This document shows, piece by piece, positions 1 through 9,096 of a stretch of DNA of 64,000 nt. How positions within the stretch are numbered: position 1 is the stretch's first letter; each line of letters opens with the position of its first letter. The translations under genes were made by a program, and so were the position numbers. The notes below the pieces were generated by a model. The model searched no databases and was not told the origin of the DNA. It was given only the letters and a program-made list of their open reading frames with translations. The stretch is from Treponema sp. (GTDB taxonomy: Bacteria; Spirochaetota; Spirochaetia; Treponematales; Treponemataceae): the NCBI GenBank assembly GCA_016286535.1, contig JAEESZ010000001.1, positions 1 through 64,000 of the forward strand. The letters are read 5' to 3'.

Positions 1-83
1 AAACTTGCGACATATTTGTTTGCTACATACTTTGCTGTATGTTCAATTGTTTCCTTCCCTGAACTGTCAAACAACTGTTTCAC
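1..83 (-). CDS. Possible 5' end of a gene running off the left edge
   Basis: The minus strand is open from a GTG at 83 to the window edge and gives about 27 residues (MKQLFDSSGKETIEH, then a helical-looking AKYVANKYVAS). A stop lies a little upstream in this frame, so the gene would begin here. No convincing ribosome-binding site is seen, and the GTG lies inside the left arm of a small hairpin (78-109). The family cannot be recognised from so short a piece, and it may not be a real gene. Confidence 0.3.
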   Translation of the reverse strand, partial: MKQLFDSSGKETIEHTAKYVANKYVAS

Positions 84-109
84 CGTTGCTCTGTGTTGCG
101 ACGGTGAAA
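78..109. other. Hairpin upstream of the left-edge frame
   Basis: TTTCACCGT (78-86) is the perfect reverse complement of ACGGTGAAA (101-109), with a 14-nt loop. It overlaps the possible GTG start of the leftward frame. There is no T-run directly after it in either direction, so it is not a clear terminator. The rest of 110-257 is very AT-rich. It holds a TATAAT at 219-224, a likely -10 element for the gene starting at 258, although the -35 region is weak. Confidence 0.45.
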
Positions 110-257
110 ACTAATATATACTTCCGTTGAAAAAGTGTCAACAGAAAATTATAAATTTTTTCATTTTTTTCGATTTTTTTTTATATTTTTTTCAATTTCA
201 AATCTTTCCCCTTTGCTATATAATTTTATTTAATCTTATATAAAAAATGGAGATAAA

Positions 258-845
258 ATGAAAACAATTGCAGTCTTTTTAGCAGATGGTTTTGAAGAAA
301 TTGAAGCGCTGAACCCTGTAGATTTTTGCAGAAGAGCCGGTCTTAATGTAATTATGGTTCAGGTTCCTTCAAAGACAACAAAAGAAAAATACCTTGTAGT
401 TTCTGCCCACAACGTAAAGATTATTGCAGATTTAACTCTTGAAGAATTTTTTGAAGAATACAGAGGAAGTTTCCCAGACTGCTGCGTGCTTCCAGGAGGA
501 CTTAATGGTGCTAAAAATCTTGCATCCTGTAAGGAACTTCTGAAATATCTTGAAACAGCACATCTTTCCGGTCACTTTATTGCAGCAATTTGTGCGGCCC
601 CTGCCCTTGTTCTTGGAAAAACACGCATTTTAAAAGAAAAATACTGGACCTGTTATCCAGGTATGGAAGTAGAAACTAAAATTGAATATATGCACAACTA
701 CAAAGAAATACCTTTCCTGACAGACGGAAATTTAACCACAGCCAGAGGACCGGGAGCTGCAGAACAGTTTGCCCTTGAACTTGTAAGGATTTTTGCAGGT
801 CCAGATAAGGCTGCAGATATAAAAAAAGGCAGTTTATTAAGATAA
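258..845 (+). CDS. DJ-1/PfpI family protein
   Basis: This 195-residue protein is the usual length for the DJ-1/ThiJ/PfpI superfamily, whose members are cytoplasmic glyoxalase/deglycase-like enzymes, chaperones or redox sensors. The early GFEEIE motif carries the conserved Glu near residue 13. AAICAAP near residue 110 holds the nucleophile-elbow Cys. LPGGLNGA (about 78-85) and ARGPGAA near the C-terminus are typical of the DJ-1/YajL subgroup. The ATG at 258 follows a GGAGAT ribosome-binding site. The 3' end overlaps the convergent small gene at 837-1163 by 9 nt. The family is secure, but the precise activity cannot be read from sequence. Confidence 0.9.
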   Translation: MKTIAVFLADGFEEIEALNPVDFCRRAGLNVIMVQVPSKTTKEKYLVVSAHNVKIIADLTLEEFFEEYRGSFPDCCVLPGGLNGAKNLASCKELLKYLETAHLSGHFIAAICAAPALVLGKTRILKEKYWTCYPGMEVETKIEYMHNYKEIPFLTDGNLTTARGPGAAEQFALELVRIFAGPDKAADIKKGSLLR

Positions 846-1163
846 ATCCAGATCAGCTTCTTTTTCTGATATTTTCTGAGAAAGAAGCTTTATTTCTTCA
901 AGAATGGAATTAACGACCTTTACATCTTCTTCATCAGCAGATGAAAAGCCTGCTCCATCATAAAGCATTTGACTTACCTTCATTCCAAGTTCTTCATATT
1001 TGCAGGAACGCTGAGTTTCAATCTTATTTAATTTTACCTTCTCAACAGTTTCATCTGAAAACTTCTGAACTTTTTCTCCAGTAATCTCAAATGCTGATTT
1101 TGAAGCCTTAGCGATTTTTTTTAAGCCATCTTTAATTTTATTAGAAATCTCTTCTTTATCCAT
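837..1163 (-). CDS. Small helical protein of unknown function
   Basis: This 108-residue protein is rich in Lys and Glu, has no signal peptide or membrane segment, and is probably mostly helical. An N-terminal amphipathic stretch (about 5-45) is followed by a CKYEELG segment and a C-terminal coiled-coil-like stretch (about 80-105). It starts 39 nt after the SpoIIE phosphatase gene ends on the same strand, so it is probably the last gene of that leftward operon. A role as a partner or substrate of the phosphatase is only a guess from position. Its tail overlaps the DJ-1 gene. I do not recognise the family. Confidence 0.7.
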   Translation of the reverse strand: MDKEEISNKIKDGLKKIAKASKSAFEITGEKVQKFSDETVEKVKLNKIETQRSCKYEELGMKVSQMLYDGAGFSSADEEDVKVVNSILEEIKLLSQKISEKEADLDLS

Positions 1164-1202
1164 ATCTTAATAATAATCACCAATTGTTAAAAAAACAACA
1201 AA

Positions 1203-4200
1203 TTAAATTCTCTTTATGGCAAGCATTGTAAGGTCATCTGACTGCTCATCTTCCTGAAGATATTCATAGTCCAGGTAGTTTGGAGTAGACTCGTTGGCTA
1301 CCTTGTTTGCTGCATAGTAAGAATAAAGATTAAAGTATTTTTCCAGGAAGGCATCAATAATTTTATCAACCTTGATATACTGAGTTGAGTTCAAATCATT
1401 TTTCTTATACATTCTGAATACTTTTTCGCAGGCTGCAAGAGCAAGAATAGTTTCTTCAATTGTCCCCTTACCTTCCGTAAAATCAAATTCAAGAACTTCA
1501 TCCCCCTTAGGATTTTCAACCTTTGTAAGCCGGTATTTTCTGCGGTTTAATACAGCTTCAATAATCTCGCTTACTCTTTCAGGACCAAATTCCTCTTTTT
1601 CTTCTTCAGTTTTGTATTCAACTTCTTCCTGTCCGGTCTTTGGATTTACTTTTTTAACCTGCACATCAACAAATTTTGGCTGGAACATAGGATCCCTTAC
1701 CCTTCTGGTAGATTCTTCAATACCGTCAGTATAGAGATATAAAATATCACCGTGCTTCAAAAGTCCTTTTTCAACTTTAAAGCCGCCTCTCATGGCAATT
1801 AAATCTGAACTGAAGACACCGGCTGTAGGTGCATTAGAAAGTGTAATTACCTTCATCTTCTTTTCTGCACTGTCATAAATGTGCACAAGGGTATCTCCGG
1901 CATTACACATATACAAATCACCGGTATTCTGATTAATAAGACACAGAATCATTGTTGCAAATTTTCCCCTTAAGCCAAGGGATTCAATTGCATCGTTTAC
2001 CTGTTCAATCAGTTTATTAACTGAAGTTCCATTTTTCTTGTAAGACCAGCTGTTAAAATATTCGCGGAACAAGGTTGCTACAACTGTCATAATAATGGCA
2101 GCCGGAACTCCGTGTCCCGAAGCATCACATTTAATTGCTACATACCACTGGTCATCAAGCTTACGGTAATCGAAATAGTCACCGGAAACGCCGGATTCAC
2201 CTTCATAGTAACCAAAACACTGTATTTTTGAATCTTCGTATTCGGCCGTAGAACCTTTTTCTTTTAAGGGCAGGAAGGCATTCTGGACCGCCTTACCATC
2301 GAGAGTAAGAACTTCCTCTTCTGCAACCTTAACCAGTTCATGGGTCATGTCATTTACTGCCGTACCAAGACGGCCGATTTCGTCCTTTGATTTTAAAACA
2401 ATATCTTTATTTTTAAGATCTGCCTTATTTTTTGTATGACCGATCATAAAAAGGTGACTTTCAAGTTTTTTGATTGGCTTAATTATAATTACCGCAAAGA
2501 AATAGGCGGAAACAATTCCAATTAAAATTACAATTAAAGAAACCAACAGAACTGATTTGATGATTCGCAGAGTTTCTGCCTTTACAGAATCAATAAGAGT
2601 CTGGGTTGAAAGTTCAATAAATATAACTGCGTGAACAAAATTTCCGGTATTTCCCTTTCTGTATAAAACCGGCCTGTAGAAAATGTAATCCGTATTAACC
2701 ATATCAAGATTCTGGCTGTCAAAAGGAGGATATGAACCGGCATTTTCCTTTGAAAACTCAAGAAGTAATGTATCTGATTTATTTCTTAAATCGACTACGG
2801 TTTGTGAAATATATTCAACTGATTCAAGTTCGTCCGGCTCCAGTGTTGCATAAGCCGTATTTGCCTGATTTGTTAATTCTTCTATCTGCTGTGAAAGATT
2901 AAGAATCTCCTGAGGAATATTTTTGTCTAATTCCGAGAATTTTTTCTCTATTTCAAGATAAACCGGGTCTTTTATTTTAGAAGATCCGTAGGTTAATGTG
3001 TATGAATCTGATTTTTCAAGTATTGAAGGGTCATTTGTAGCCCAGATATAGTCAAGTTCATCAGCCGAAGAAGAATTCTGTGCCTGTCCCGTGATGGTAA
3101 CAAATTTTACCTCGTCCATGGCATCTTTTTGTTCCGGCAGGGCAGAAAGTTCAAGAATATTATTTGAAGGTAAAAAGTTTTTTACACCCGAATGAATACT
3201 TTCCAGCAGTACTTCGGTACGGTTTTCCAGTCCTTCTGCCATTGTCTGCTTCTGCAGATTTACACTTCTGAATCCATTCTGGAAGGCAACAATGAATACA
3301 GAAATGATTATTATAAGGAACGTAAATACAATCAGTTTATATTTTAAGCTTGGCTGATGTTTTAGTGATTTGTTTAGTTTTTTCATAGGCATTGCTTTTC
3401 CTTCCAATAAAGATTTTACCTCGTAGTTAGAAATAAGATTTTCAAGGCTTGATTTACTTAAATAAACTGTCAGAATAACGATTGAAATAATTCCCAGAAG
3501 AATAAGCAGAATTAAAACAATGATATAGGCAGTAACTGTATATTTGTATCTTATGAATTCGCTTGTATATTCTTTAGGCATTACAAAATCAGCTTCAATT
3601 TTTACATTTCCCTGATTTTCAAGCCTTAAAATTGAGCCAGATTTATAGGTTCCCCTGTCTGTATGATGAAGTAAAATTCTGTAGCTGCCGTCTTCCAGTT
3701 CGGTATTAAGTTTAATATCACTGATTACTTTATTGCTTTGAACCTTATACTGATTTTTTGATTTTTCCAGTACCAGATCATAAGGGGCCTTTCCGTCCCG
3801 GTCAATTATGATTGAATCAATTGTTCCGTCATAGGTAAAGCCGCCTCCCCTTATGGTAAGGCTCTGTCCCCCGGCTTCGTCAGAAAGCAGCTGGGCAGAC
3901 GAAATAAAGGTGGATGGTTCATATTTATTTACAATGAACATCTGGCATTCAAAATCGCCCGTATTTCCAACTTCATCTACTGCTGCAACATAAAAAACAT
4001 AAAGTCCGTTTGCATAATTATAGTATTTAGAACTTGATAATTTTGTTGTACTTGCAGGAGAAGACAGTTTTTTCTTTTTATTTACTTTTTCGTATCTGGC
4101 TTTTAATTTTTCTACTGCAGCAGCCTTCTTTTCTTCAGAAAGCTTCATAGGATGTCGTTTTGTATCTACCAGAGCTTTTGGAATGTCAAAAAGATACTCA

Positions 4201-5861
4201 AACTTATAAATATATCCTGATGTATCTTTATCTTCTGAAGGAAGCCAGCTGATTGCAAAATTATTTGAATCTAAAATATTGTAAGAATCGCAGTTTTCAA
4301 GAGAAATTTGAGGGGCCTTAGGTGGCGTTGTATCCAGCGTGTATTTTATACTTTTTGATTCAGACCAGTTATCTGCATAATCCTGAACCCTTACACAAAG
4401 ATAATAATCCCCGTCTCCGTCCTGAGCAGAAAAAGTCATTTTTTTATTTTTATCTGTGCCCCTTATAATCTGCATCTGGCTTTTTGGAGCTTCTAAAAGA
4501 GGATCTCTGGTCCATAAATAAGAATAAGTTTTTAGGCCGGATGAATCTTCAGGGAAAATAATATCAAAATCAACTTTTTCAGACCTGGATCTTTTTCCGT
4601 TTTTATAAGACAGGGGCTTTATCTGCGGCATTTTTACAGATTTATCAGGAGGCAGCAGGGCTATGGTATTTTTATTATTTTTTCCCGTCTGCTGAAAAAT
4701 AAAATTCAAAATCGGGTAAGGACTCTGTCCGTCATTTATCAGTAAAGGACTTACAAAGAGATTTGCATTATTATTTTCTACAAGAGGACTTTCATTCCAG
4801 AAATTTCCCTCTTTTTTTGACATATAAACAGATTCCCGGCCGTTACGCGTATCGAACCAGGTAAGATAAAGGGAATTCTGATAATTAAAAAAGCGGGGTT
4901 TACTTGCATTTCCATTTAAAGTCAGCTCTTCTGCACTTCCGGATATAATTCCCTGGGGACTAAGGCCTGCTACCCATATAGAGGAGTTTACTGACTGGGT
5001 TCTTTCCCAGGCTATGTAAAGCTGGTCTTCAAAATATATTAAGGCAGGCTGCTGATTCTGATATCTGTAATATTCATAGCGGGAGTTATTGTATAAGGAA
5101 TTCTCGTTTGTTATTAAAAGGGGACTTGACCAGCTGCCTCCCGGGCTGTTTCTTAAAGTTAAATAAAGCTGATATGAAAACCTGTTTGTCTGCTCAGAAA
5201 TATACTGGGCCTGAAAAACAACAAGATCTCCGTTCTGGTAAGGAATTAAAACCGGAATAAAGGGGTTCTGCAGTTTTTCTGCAGGAGAAAAGAGTTCAAC
5301 TCTGGACCAGTTTACACCGTCTTTTGATTCACTTGTAAAAATTGTAAAGGAATTATCATCACCGGAAGAAGTAAACAGCTTAAAAGTATTGGCCCTTGTT
5401 TTATAAATACGAGGGGCAATCATTATGGAAGATGACGGCAGGATGGTTCTTTTAAAACTTGCAGCCTTATCATTTGATGAATATATAGAAATTTCTCCGG
5501 GAGCTGAAAGTACAGCAAGACAGATAAGCCCGTCATCATTAATTGCGGCAGAATAAATATCAGGAACTTCGCTGGTAGAATATGGAAAAGGTCCTGCAAA
5601 GCGTTTTATATCACTTACATTATCAAGGCTGTTGAACTTTTTACAGCTTAAATAGATTTCTTTTTTTGCTGTATCTACTTCCTGAAAAAATATATAGGAA
5701 TCTGTTGAATTATAAAGGGCAAGAGGAAAAACGGAATAAGAAGTGGTTATGGAAAGAGGATTTTCCCAGTAAAAGGTCTGTGCGAATAAAGATAATGACC
5801 TTATACACAAAAGAAAAAGCATTGAGAAAATTCTTTTTTTATTCGAATTAAAAAACTTCAC
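1203..5861 (-). CDS. Membrane SpoIIE-type protein phosphatase with a large periplasmic sensor
   Basis: The protein has 1552 residues. It begins with a basic n-region and a hydrophobic signal sequence ending near SLFAQ. A periplasmic part of about 750 residues follows, with repeated Trp/Tyr-rich strands and blocks such as SKDGVNWSR and ITWFDTRNG-like segments that suggest a beta-propeller, then Ig/FN3-like segments (RVQDYADNWSES, AAVDEVGNTG). Membrane segments lie near 775-800, 839-860 and 1099-1123. After the last one come a HAMP-like linker and a PP2C/SpoIIE domain with GDYFDYR, CDASGHGVPAA, MCNAGDT and YLYTDGIEE, which supply the metal-binding Asp residues. It probably dephosphorylates a cytoplasmic anti-sigma-antagonist-like protein in response to a periplasmic cue. 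The start is GTG, with GGTGGAAG just upstream, 8 nt after the TPR gene's stop, so translation is probably coupled. Confidence 0.88.
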   Translation of the reverse strand: MKFFNSNKKRIFSMLFLLCIRSLSLFAQTFYWENPLSITTSYSVFPLALYNSTDSYIFFQEVDTAKKEIYLSCKKFNSLDNVSDIKRFAGPFPYSTSEVPDIYSAAINDDGLICLAVLSAPGEISIYSSNDKAASFKRTILPSSSIMIAPRIYKTRANTFKLFTSSGDDNSFTIFTSESKDGVNWSRVELFSPAEKLQNPFIPVLIPYQNGDLVVFQAQYISEQTNRFSYQLYLTLRNSPGGSWSSPLLITNENSLYNNSRYEYYRYQNQQPALIYFEDQLYIAWERTQSVNSSIWVAGLSPQGIISGSAEELTLNGNASKPRFFNYQNSLYLTWFDTRNGRESVYMSKKEGNFWNESPLVENNNANLFVSPLLINDGQSPYPILNFIFQQTGKNNKNTIALLPPDKSVKMPQIKPLSYKNGKRSRSEKVDFDIIFPEDSSGLKTYSYLWTRDPLLEAPKSQMQIIRGTDKNKKMTFSAQDGDGDYYLCVRVQDYADNWSESKSIKYTLDTTPPKAPQISLENCDSYNILDSNNFAISWLPSEDKDTSGYIYKFEYLFDIPKALVDTKRHPMKLSEEKKAAAVEKLKARYEKVNKKKKLSSPASTTKLSSSKYYNYANGLYVFYVAAVDEVGNTGDFECQMFIVNKYEPSTFISSAQLLSDEAGGQSLTIRGGGFTYDGTIDSIIIDRDGKAPYDLVLEKSKNQYKVQSNKVISDIKLNTELEDGSYRILLHHTDRGTYKSGSILRLENQGNVKIEADFVMPKEYTSEFIRYKYTVTAYIIVLILLILLGIISIVILTVYLSKSSLENLISNYEVKSLLEGKAMPMKKLNKSLKHQPSLKYKLIVFTFLIIIISVFIVAFQNGFRSVNLQKQTMAEGLENRTEVLLESIHSGVKNFLPSNNILELSALPEQKDAMDEVKFVTITGQAQNSSSADELDYIWATNDPSILEKSDSYTLTYGSSKIKDPVYLEIEKKFSELDKNIPQEILNLSQQIEELTNQANTAYATLEPDELESVEYISQTVVDLRNKSDTLLLEFSKENAGSYPPFDSQNLDMVNTDYIFYRPVLYRKGNTGNFVHAVIFIELSTQTLIDSVKAETLRIIKSVLLVSLIVILIGIVSAYFFAVIIIKPIKKLESHLFMIGHTKNKADLKNKDIVLKSKDEIGRLGTAVNDMTHELVKVAEEEVLTLDGKAVQNAFLPLKEKGSTAEYEDSKIQCFGYYEGESGVSGDYFDYRKLDDQWYVAIKCDASGHGVPAAIIMTVVATLFREYFNSWSYKKNGTSVNKLIEQVNDAIESLGLRGKFATMILCLINQNTGDLYMCNAGDTLVHIYDSAEKKMKVITLSNAPTAGVFSSDLIAMRGGFKVEKGLLKHGDILYLYTDGIEESTRRVRDPMFQPKFVDVQVKKVNPKTGQEEVEYKTEEEKEEFGPERVSEIIEAVLNRRKYRLTKVENPKGDEVLEFDFTEGKGTIEETILALAACEKVFRMYKKNDLNSTQYIKVDKIIDAFLEKYFNLYSYYAANKVANESTPNYLDYEYLQEDEQSDDLTMLAIKRI

Positions 5862-5869
5862 CTTCCACC

Positions 5870-8800
5870 CTACATTCTTGCTTCTATTTTTGCCTTCAAG
5901 TCCTTAATCTTCTGAACATACTGGTTCTGAGGCTTATTTAGAAGCTGTTTTAAAATCTGATTTGCAGCAATTACGTTATTATTCTGAAGATAAACAATTG
6001 CCTGGTTATAAAGCTGTTCATCTTCCATTGAGATTTGTGTAGCCGTTCCTCCCATCTTTGTAATAATTGTATCTTTTAAGCCCTGAGCCTGAGTATTATT
6101 AGGATTCAAAACAAGTGCTCTGTTTACCTTTTCCAGGGCTGACTGCAGTTTTTCAAGATTATTACCAGCATTATTATACGTCTTTTGTGCATCATTATAA
6201 AGATTTTTTGATCTTGTTAAGGCACTATTATCAACAGGCTTCTGTCTAATTCCAATATCTATTTCTACTTTATAAATAAGGTCCTTTAAGCCCTTATAAT
6301 CAGGATTGATTTTATAATAGTCCAGAAGTGTAGAATATCCTTCCTGAACGGTAGCAGAATCCTTACACATATTCTGGGCAATCTTAATCTTCTGGGCAAA
6401 TTCTTCTTCAAACTTTGAAGGGTTCATAAGTTTATTAATCTTTAAAGTTAATAAAGAAGCTTCTGCATTTAAAGGATAAACTACCTGAACCTTACGGATA
6501 TTATCAAGAGCCTTTTGTAAAGCAAGGTTACCCTGCTCTTTATCCCCCTTCCTGTAATACTGCTGACCTTCTTCATAATACTGATTTGCAATATTAATCA
6601 GCTGTGACATTTCCGGATACTGAGGAGCAGATGGAGAAATATCACGGCCGGTCTGCATTGAAATTGCGGTGTTTATATAATTCATAAGGGAGGTAATTTC
6701 TTCATCTTCAACGGCATTTGTAATTGCCCACCTGTTTTTAGCCTGATTAAGATATTTTTCTGCCTCATCAAAGAAGCCGTTAAAGTAAGCTTCTCTGGCC
6801 TGAGTTTTAAGAAGGCGGACTTCCTTTACAATAATTTCGTTTTCTGTTCTGTTGATATTTTCGCCAAGATCAGCAAGTTTTGAATCCCACTCACGTCTAA
6901 GACTTTCGTCATCAGAAATGGTAAGGGCTTCTTCGTATTTAGAAAGCGCCTGTTCAAGTTTTCTTCTTGCAAGGCTGAAATTCTGATTTTTAAGGGCGGT
7001 CTGAGCTTCGCTGTAGCGGGTATCACCCTCGTTTCTTGCAATCTGTGATGATATAATTTTCTGTTGGCTATCATGAGCAAGTTCATCAGATTTTTTCATA
7101 AGCTCTTCAAGTCTTAAAATCTGTGAATCAAGTTCCTTTCTGCATTCTTCATAATAAGAAGAAATTTCTTCGTCTTCCTGCCAGAGGCTTTCTGCATCAT
7201 AATTATTTTTAATTCTTGCCTTATAGTCTGTAATTTCTTTTATTGCAGAATTGATTTTTTTCTGTCCGTAAAGGCTTATATTCAAGGCAATTTCAGGATA
7301 AGAGTAAAGAAGCAGGAGGTTACCGGAAGCGTCAGAATTATCTTTATAAGCAAGGGCTGCCTCAGTATCCTTTGTAAATTTATTTTTGCTTGCGCTGTCA
7401 AGTTTTGAGTTAAAGCCTTTATAAAAACTCTGACCGCTGTCATTAATCAAAACAACTTCATCAGCAAGAGCCTTTGCTTTCCTGGCAAAATATTCACTTT
7501 CTTCTTTCCAGATTAAGTCAAAAAAGTCTTCTGAAGATTTGAATAAAGAATCCCTTTCTTTTGTATATTCTTCTTCAAGTCCCTTAAAGCTTTCATTTTT
7601 ACTTTCTGTATAAGCAGCATAATGATTTATTTTTTCAAGACCTTTATCATCCTTATTTCCAAGAATAAGTATGATTTTTGAAGCGGCCTGCATAAGTTTT
7701 TCTTCAAAGTTCTTATCCTGCCCCTTATTTTTAAGTTCATCTATAGTCTGGTAGGTAAGATTTTTTGTATCATTAATTTCAATTTCGTTATTATAAAGGC
7801 CAGAGACAGCCAGAGTAAGGGCATCAAGATAATCTGTATAAACAAAATATTCAGAAAAAGGATGCACAAAGGTCTGTCCGCTTCTTACATTGAGGAAATT
7901 ATATAAATTCAGGGTATTCTGCTCTAAAAGTGAATAGTTTTTAATTCTGTTTGTATTGGCAGTATTATTGTCAATTTTTTGTTTTGCCGTATAAGAGCTG
8001 TTTGCACAATTTGTTCTGTATCTGTCGTAATATTTCAGGATATTTGCAAAAAGTGCTGTATTCATTCTGGTCATAGCAGCCTTCCACTGGCCGTCTACCG
8101 CACCAATAATTCCAGAATCCGGGATATAGGAAACTCCGTAAATAAAACGGAACATAAAAGGCAGATAAGAGGCGTCCGTACTGTCCTGGTCAAGTTTTTG
8201 TACTTCTTCAAAGAGGACTTCCAACTGATGAGCATCCTCAAAAATGGAATTTCGTAAAGCGGCATATTCCTGAAAAACCTGCAAAACCGTATTAAAATTT
8301 TTTACGGAATCATCGTACTTATCGTTATTAAGGGAGTTTACATAATCGTTTACAGCCTTATTAAAGCGGTTATTAAAGTTTTTATCATTAAAGTTTGCAA
8401 CTTCTTTTTCAAGGTGGTCTACAACTGACTGAGCCTTTGCTGTAATTTCAGGATTATTTTCCCAGCGCTCGTAAAAAGAATCTTTATAAAGCCAGAAACC
8501 ATTCTGACGGATTATTGCAATTGAATCGGAATAAAGGCCGCTTTGGGTATATTCTGCTGACTGGGTTTGAACTTCATTAAACTGGCTTCTGAAATAGTTA
8601 AATTCAGCTGATTTTTTTAAGTCTGCAATAAATTGCAAATGCTCATCAGAAGGATTTTTTTCAAACCTTTCCAGCTGGGCTGTAATTTCGTAAATTTCCT
8701 TATCGTTTCCAGGCTCGGTAAGAATAAGATTTATTAATTTTTCGGCCAGTATTGAATACTGCTTTCTGATGTTCATAATTCTTTTTATTCTTCGCTGGGC

Positions 8801-8983
8801 GTTATCAAAATTATCAGGATATTTATTAATATAAACGTTTAAAAGTCTTAAAGCCTCTTCATAATCGGTTTGACGAATAAGTTTGTCTATTTCAAAAAGA
8901 CTTAAATCATTTTCATCTTTAGCATAAAGAGAGAGTGAGAAAAAACTTAAAATACACAAAAAGAACAAATATCTTTTTTTCAT
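5870..8983 (-). CDS. Secreted TPR-rich protein
   Basis: The protein has 1037 residues, with a cleavable signal sequence (MKKRYLFFLCILSFF, then SLYAKDE). The rest is almost entirely helical. TPR-like units are visible near the N-terminus (IRQTDYEEALRLLNVYINKYPDN), around 690-800 (ALKNQNFSLARRKLEQALSKY and ARRAYFNGFFDEAEKYL-like units) and at the C-terminus (KVNRALVLNPNNTQAQGL and AIVYLQNNNVIAANQIL). It is probably a periplasmic scaffold. It is the first gene of the leftward operon with the SpoIIE sensor phosphatase and the small helical protein, and is divergent from the FadL-like gene, so it could present a ligand or partner to the phosphatase's periplasmic part. That role is inference. Confidence 0.85.
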   Translation of the reverse strand: MKKRYLFFLCILSFFSLSLYAKDENDLSLFEIDKLIRQTDYEEALRLLNVYINKYPDNFDNAQRRIKRIMNIRKQYSILAEKLINLILTEPGNDKEIYEITAQLERFEKNPSDEHLQFIADLKKSAEFNYFRSQFNEVQTQSAEYTQSGLYSDSIAIIRQNGFWLYKDSFYERWENNPEITAKAQSVVDHLEKEVANFNDKNFNNRFNKAVNDYVNSLNNDKYDDSVKNFNTVLQVFQEYAALRNSIFEDAHQLEVLFEEVQKLDQDSTDASYLPFMFRFIYGVSYIPDSGIIGAVDGQWKAAMTRMNTALFANILKYYDRYRTNCANSSYTAKQKIDNNTANTNRIKNYSLLEQNTLNLYNFLNVRSGQTFVHPFSEYFVYTDYLDALTLAVSGLYNNEIEINDTKNLTYQTIDELKNKGQDKNFEEKLMQAASKIILILGNKDDKGLEKINHYAAYTESKNESFKGLEEEYTKERDSLFKSSEDFFDLIWKEESEYFARKAKALADEVVLINDSGQSFYKGFNSKLDSASKNKFTKDTEAALAYKDNSDASGNLLLLYSYPEIALNISLYGQKKINSAIKEITDYKARIKNNYDAESLWQEDEEISSYYEECRKELDSQILRLEELMKKSDELAHDSQQKIISSQIARNEGDTRYSEAQTALKNQNFSLARRKLEQALSKYEEALTISDDESLRREWDSKLADLGENINRTENEIIVKEVRLLKTQAREAYFNGFFDEAEKYLNQAKNRWAITNAVEDEEITSLMNYINTAISMQTGRDISPSAPQYPEMSQLINIANQYYEEGQQYYRKGDKEQGNLALQKALDNIRKVQVVYPLNAEASLLTLKINKLMNPSKFEEEFAQKIKIAQNMCKDSATVQEGYSTLLDYYKINPDYKGLKDLIYKVEIDIGIRQKPVDNSALTRSKNLYNDAQKTYNNAGNNLEKLQSALEKVNRALVLNPNNTQAQGLKDTIITKMGGTATQISMEDEQLYNQAIVYLQNNNVIAANQILKQLLNKPQNQYVQKIKDLKAKIEARM

Positions 8984-9043
8984 CTTTTTAACTAATATAC
9001 ATTTATATTTTCGGTAAATTTACGTTTATTAAAGAGATATTCT

Positions 9044-9083
9044 TCCGATAATTAACTATATTTTCATTATTATATAATATAAT
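9044..9083 (+). promoter_or_regulatory. Promoter region of the FadL-like gene
   Basis: Two overlapping TATAAT hexamers (9073-9078 and 9078-9083) lie 13-18 nt before the ATG at 9097. A TCCGATAA, like a sigma-28 -10 element, lies at 9044-9051, but no TAAA-type -35 is correctly spaced from it. If either TATAAT is used, the mRNA leader is only about 7-12 nt. The AGGA directly touching the ATG is too close to act as a normal ribosome-binding site. Confidence 0.4.
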
Positions 9084-9096
9084 ACAAGAAACAGGA

